Shown one piece after another: positions 22,259 through 25,448 of a stretch of 25,448 bases of DNA (its first letter is position 1; every line of letters starts with the position of its first letter). This stretch comes from an uncultured Dialister sp. (GTDB lineage: Bacteria; Bacillota; Negativicutes; Veillonellales; Dialisteraceae), in the NCBI GenBank assembly GCA_934216155.1, contig CAKQBK010000037.1, positions 1-25,448 on the forward strand, read 5' to 3'. The notes under the pieces were generated by a model. It did no database searches, had not been told where the DNA came from, and saw only the letters and a list, made by a program, of their open reading frames with translations. The position numbers were made by a program, and so were the translations under genes.

Positions 22259-23611
22259 TTGAAAAAAGTATTAATTCTTGGTGCTGGCATCAGTGGTTTG
22301 GGTGCGGCCCATGTACTTCTTCGCCATGGCGTAGAAGTTTTGATTTCTGATTTGAAAGATTCCATCCAGGATAAAAAAGAAAAAGCAGCTCTGACTGAAC
22401 AGGGCGCCCTATTTCAATTCGGCCCTCAATCGGAAGCCTTATTGGAAGGGGTAGACACGGTGGTGGTTTCTCCGGTCATTCTGAGAGAAAATCCTGTGGT
22501 CGCTGCGGCCTTGCAGCGGTCTATTCCAGTGATTAGCGAAGTAGAATTGGCCTATCGGGTGACAAAAGCCAGTATCCTGGCCATCACTGGCACCAATGGG
22601 AAAACCACCACCACCACCCTGTTGGGGAGCATGTTGGAACACTCCGGCAAGCCCTTTGCCCTGGCAGGAAATTTAGGTATTTCCCTGGCCAGAGAGGCAG
22701 AACTCCTGCCCGCCGATGGATGGATTGCCGCCGAAGTGTCCAGTTTCCAGCTGGAAAACATTGTGACCTTCCACCCGAAAGCAGCGGTGATTCTCAATAT
22801 CACCCCGGACCATCTGGAACGGCATCACACCATGGAAGCCTATGTGGCGGCCAAGGCGCGGATTTTTGAAAATATGGATGAAAGTAATGTGATTCTTCTC
22901 AACGCAGAAGATCCTTACACACCGGCTCTTGCCAAACAGGCCGAAACCCATACCCACGTATGTTTCCTTTCCACCGAACATGAGGTAGAAGAAGGGGCCT
23001 ACTTGGATGGAACCTGGTTGGTACTGAAGCGCAAAGGGGAAACCATTCGTCTTTGCGAAACAAAGGATTTGCTTTTGAAAGGGAAACAGAACTACCAGGA
23101 TGTACTGGCAGCCGCATTCCTGGCCCATGAAGGGGGCGTACCGGTGGACGTGATTGTTTCCACCATGAAATCCTTCGCCTCTCTGCCGAACCGCATTGAA
23201 TTTGTCAGAAAATGCCAGGGCGTTTCGTACTACAATGATTCCAAAGCCACCAATACAGACGCAGCCATCAAAGGCATGCAAGCCTTTGACCAGCCGGTAC
23301 TTCTCATTGCCGGTGGCTACGACAAAGGAATCCCCCTGGAAGGATTCATGCAGATGGTAAAGAAACATACCAAAGAACTGATTCTCCTGGGCGCTGCAGC
23401 TGAGCGATTTGAAAAAGTTGCGAAAGAGGCTGGCGTTTCTTCCATCCATCGAGTGAAAGATATGAAAGAAGCGGTCCTTCTGGGACAAAAACTCGCCCAG
23501 CCCGGCGACGTAGTCATTCTTTCCCCGGCCTGCTCCTCCTTTGATATGTATAGAAATATGGAAGAACGAGGTATGGACTTCAAGCGGATTGTAAAGTCCC
23601 TTGGTGATTAG
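22259..23611 (+). CDS. murD: UDP-MurNAc-L-alanine:D-glutamate ligase
   Basis: 450 aa, normal length, starting with TTG at 22259 after AAGGGGG; the product opens MKKVLILGAGISGLG as MurD proteins do, so the rare start is well supported. It adds D-Glu to UDP-MurNAc-L-Ala with ATP. N-terminal Rossmann-like domain with GAGISGLGAA, ATP P-loop GTNGKTTTTT at 111-120, ITPDHLERH in the centre, NDSKATN and GGYDKG in the C-terminal domain, and SPACSSFDMY near the end. The stop codon lies in a class B array (GAT TAG). The ftsW/spoVE gene usually found next is missing. Confidence 0.97.
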   Translation: MKKVLILGAGISGLGAAHVLLRHGVEVLISDLKDSIQDKKEKAALTEQGALFQFGPQSEALLEGVDTVVVSPVILRENPVVAAALQRSIPVISEVELAYRVTKASILAITGTNGKTTTTTLLGSMLEHSGKPFALAGNLGISLAREAELLPADGWIAAEVSSFQLENIVTFHPKAAVILNITPDHLERHHTMEAYVAAKARIFENMDESNVILLNAEDPYTPALAKQAETHTHVCFLSTEHEVEEGAYLDGTWLVLKRKGETIRLCETKDLLLKGKQNYQDVLAAAFLAHEGGVPVDVIVSTMKSFASLPNRIEFVRKCQGVSYYNDSKATNTDAAIKGMQAFDQPVLLIAGGYDKGIPLEGFMQMVKKHTKELILLGAAAERFEKVAKEAGVSSIHRVKDMKEAVLLGQKLAQPGDVVILSPACSSFDMYRNMEERGMDFKRIVKSLGD

Positions 23612-23645
23612 TGACTGGTAGCTAGGGATTAGGGATTAGGAAATA
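23604..23645 (+). repeat. Class B heptamer array overlapping the murD stop
   Basis: GTGATTA, GTGACTG, GTAGCTA, GGGATTA, GGGATTA, GGAAATA: six 7-bp units, the first containing the murD stop. Confidence 0.87.
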
Positions 23646-23649
23646 AGCC

Positions 23650-23735
23650 TCTTGCGGTATATGCACTAGCAAAAAACCTCTTCCTCTGGAAGGGGGGCAG
23701 GGGGGATAGCTCCCACTAGAGGCATGAAATGCGTT
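23650..23735 (+). repeat. Class E module
   Basis: Shares GCGGTAT, TGCACTAGC, CTCTTC and the block GGAAGGGGGGCAGGGGGGAT with AGCTCCCACTAG with the copy at 25126-25205, roughly 80% identical by eye. It has two G6 runs separated by CA. Confidence 0.7.
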
Positions 23736-23770
23736 GAACTCTAGCGATGTAGACGTCTCGCCTAAGCGAT

Positions 23771-23968
23771 AAGGTTACTAAAGGTTCTGAGGGTTCTCAA
23801 GGTTTTCGGATGAGATGCTAGCCTTATCATCTCATTCGGGGCCCTTAGAACCTTCAGTACCTTTAGAACCCTTTGAACCTTTGACTCGAAAGGAATCATC
23901 GCATCTTTCTCTTAGCTTAATCGCATTACCCTAAGAAACCTGAGCAACTTGAGAAACATAAATAACCT
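23771..23968. repeat. Class A repeat, F motif and extra nonamer arm
   Basis: Left arm AGGTTACTA, AAGGTTCTG, AGGGTTCTC; core CGGATGAGATGC to ATCTCATTCGGGG; right arm nonamers to 23882. An F motif follows at 23895-23930 (ATCATCGCAT to CATTACC), then another right arm (23931-23968) that runs up to about 25 bp before the murG start. The module order A-F-A matches 13919-14136. Confidence 0.82.
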
Positions 23969-23993
23969 TTTTTATATAAACGGTGACAAAGTT

Positions 23994-25100
23994 ATGAAAC
24001 GAGTGATTTTATCCGGTGGCGGCACCGGTGGACATATATATCCGGCAATTACCATTGCCAGAGAGCTTTCCGAACTGGATGATGTAGAATTTCTTTTCGT
24101 TGGTACGCCAAACGGGATGGAATCTCGCATCATTCCCCAGGAAGGATTTTCCTTTGCTTCGTTGGAAGCCGCAGGACTGAAACGACGACTCACATTGGAA
24201 AATGTAAAAATTTTATTTAAAACAGCCAGCAGTCTGTTTACAGCCAAAAAGATTCTGAAAGATTTCAAACCAGACGTGGTGATTGGAACCGGTGGTTATG
24301 TATGCGGTCCCATTCTTTTGGCCGCCGCCTTGTCTCACATTCCCACATTGATTCAAGAGCAGAATGTGATTCCTGGAGTGACCAATAAGATTCTTTCCCG
24401 CTTTGTGGATCGCATTGCTTTAGGCTATGAAGCGGCAAAACCCCGTTTCCCTCATCCAGAGAAATGCATTTATACAGGAAACCCGATTCGTCCAGATATC
24501 CTGTCGGCCAAGAGAGGGGAAGCCAGAAAAGCACTGGGCCTCAAAGAAGAGGACTTCATGGTGCTTATCACTGGTGGCAGCCGGGGTGCGCGGACCATCA
24601 ATACAGCTATGATCGGCGTACACCAGCATTTCAAAGAGGCCAAGAACCTTTGCCTTTACCACGTGACGGGCTCTTTGGAATATGATAAAGTAATGAAAGC
24701 CTTAGATGCTGACGAAGAAGGTCGCTATGGTACTTCCAGTCGCATTATTAAATACGAATACCACATGCCTCAAGCCTTAGCAGCAGCAGACCTGATTCTC
24801 TGCCGCGCCGGCGCCATAAGCCTGGCCGAACTGGCTGCTCGTGGCATTCCGTCCATTTTGATTCCATACCCCTATGCTGCGGAAGACCATCAGACATTCA
24901 ATGCCCGGGTCTTCGTTGCCGCCGGGGCTGCGAAAATGATTGTAGATAAATATGTCACTGACAAAGAACTGATTCAGGACATAGAAGAATTAAAGAATAA
25001 CCCATCGGCCCTGCATAGCATGGCCAAAGCCGCCCAAGAACTGGGCAAGCCGAAAGCAGGACAGGATATAGCGAAATTGGCTTTGTCACTGGTGGACTAG
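23994..25100 (+). CDS. murG: UDP-GlcNAc:lipid I GlcNAc transferase
   Basis: 368 aa from ATG 23994 (MKRVILSGGGTGGHIYPA), with GGTGA 8 bases upstream; the frame extends 15 codons upstream into repeat sequence, which I discard. MurG converts lipid I to lipid II at the inner membrane face. GT-B fold: GGGTGGH at 8-14, GTGGYVCGP near 99-106, QEQNVIPGVTNK, TGGSRGARTIN opening the C-terminal domain, and CRAGAISLAELAARGIPSILIPYPYAAEDHQ forming the UDP-GlcNAc site. All key elements are present. Its stop TAG begins a class B array. Confidence 0.97.
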   Translation: MKRVILSGGGTGGHIYPAITIARELSELDDVEFLFVGTPNGMESRIIPQEGFSFASLEAAGLKRRLTLENVKILFKTASSLFTAKKILKDFKPDVVIGTGGYVCGPILLAAALSHIPTLIQEQNVIPGVTNKILSRFVDRIALGYEAAKPRFPHPEKCIYTGNPIRPDILSAKRGEARKALGLKEEDFMVLITGGSRGARTINTAMIGVHQHFKEAKNLCLYHVTGSLEYDKVMKALDADEEGRYGTSSRIIKYEYHMPQALAAADLILCRAGAISLAELAARGIPSILIPYPYAAEDHQTFNARVFVAAGAAKMIVDKYVTDKELIQDIEELKNNPSALHSMAKAAQELGKPKAGQDIAKLALSLVD

Positions 25101-25122
25101 TGACTAGTGACTAGGGATTAGG
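25096..25122 (+). repeat. Class B heptamer array overlapping the murG stop
   Basis: GGACTAG containing the murG stop, then TGACTAG, TGACTAG, GGATTAG. Confidence 0.82.
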
Positions 25123-25448
25123 TTCCGTAGCGGTATTTGCACTAGCGACTACCCTCTTCTTTTGGAAGGGGGGCAGGGGGGATAGCTCCCACTAGCAATA
25201 TGCATTGTGATGTGACTATTACGGTTTTGGCGTTCTGCGAAGGCGGCTTATCTAACAACTCTTCTTCGTCGGCCTATCCCCGGCTCGCAAGCGAGCCTGC
25301 CCCTTCCTGAGGAAGGGGCTCTTATGGGTTCTGTAGCGGTACTGTGGCTGGTTGAACATAGAGCTGACGTGTGTATCAAAAGGTTCTGGCTCCGAGAAAA
25401 TCGTAAGATTTTCAATGGAGCCAGAACCCTGAGAACCCTGAGAACCCT
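25123..25448. repeat. Class E module, hairpins and a nonamer-bearing hairpin; no gene
   Basis: The E module copy is at 25126-25205. Two perfect hairpins follow: GGCTCGC/GCGAGCC (25282-25297) and GCCCCTTCC/GGAAGGGGC (25299-25319). At 25382-25428 a large stem has outer arms GGTTCTGGCTCC/GGAGCCAGAACC and inner arms GAAAATC/GATTTTC; GAGAACCCT nonamers start on its right and continue past the window end. No part of the next dcw gene is visible. Confidence 0.7.

Overview
The window reads as chromosomal DNA of a diderm Firmicute of the Negativicutes type (Dialister, Megasphaera, Acidaminococcus or Veillonella-like). This rests on a MurE with the DNPR motif of meso-diaminopimelate-adding enzymes, a secreted DUF4127-type protein, a butyryl-CoA-type acyl-CoA dehydrogenase and Firmicute-style GGAGG ribosome binding sites. 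The genus is an inference; no rRNA or other marker is present.

Layout. 1-905 has no credible protein gene: a folded element at 1-197 resembles a cobalamin riboswitch, followed by a 130-bp foldback and a strong terminator at 668-722. 906-3335 is a signalling pair: a GGDEF-REC-HD-GYP cyclic-di-GMP protein and a small Hpt phosphotransfer protein. 3520-6190 (minus strand) holds an unrecognised 127-aa protein, galU and galE, which supply UDP-glucose and UDP-galactose. 6543-8297 (minus) is an exported DUF4127-type protein. 8851-11573 is metG-tatD with a good promoter and a terminator. 12356-13492 is an acyl-CoA dehydrogenase. 14396-25100 is the division and cell wall (dcw) cluster in the order mraZ, rsmH, ftsL, murE, murF, mraY, murD, murG, led by a promoter carrying four MraZ-box repeats at exact 10-bp spacing. 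MurE, MurF, MraY, MurD and MurG perform consecutive steps from UDP-MurNAc-dipeptide to lipid II.

Two things stand out. First, the cluster lacks both the transpeptidase gene (ftsI/spoVD) normally between ftsL and murE and the SEDS glycosyltransferase gene (ftsW/spoVE) normally between murD and murG. At exactly those two places there are repeat-filled gaps (731 and 382 bp). Second, almost every intergenic space is packed with several families of short palindromic, internally tandem repeats: (A) inverted arrays of a 9-bp unit related to GAACCTGAG around a conserved core; (B) arrays of a 7-bp unit related to GTGACTA that supply or directly follow stop codons; (C) a roughly 250-bp foldback element with heptamer termini related to GTGAGGA; (D, E, F) further conserved modules. 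They recur in a fairly fixed order (B, then D or E, then A, then C) and look like an expanding non-coding repeat system. I see no transposase, CRISPR array, tRNA or rRNA.
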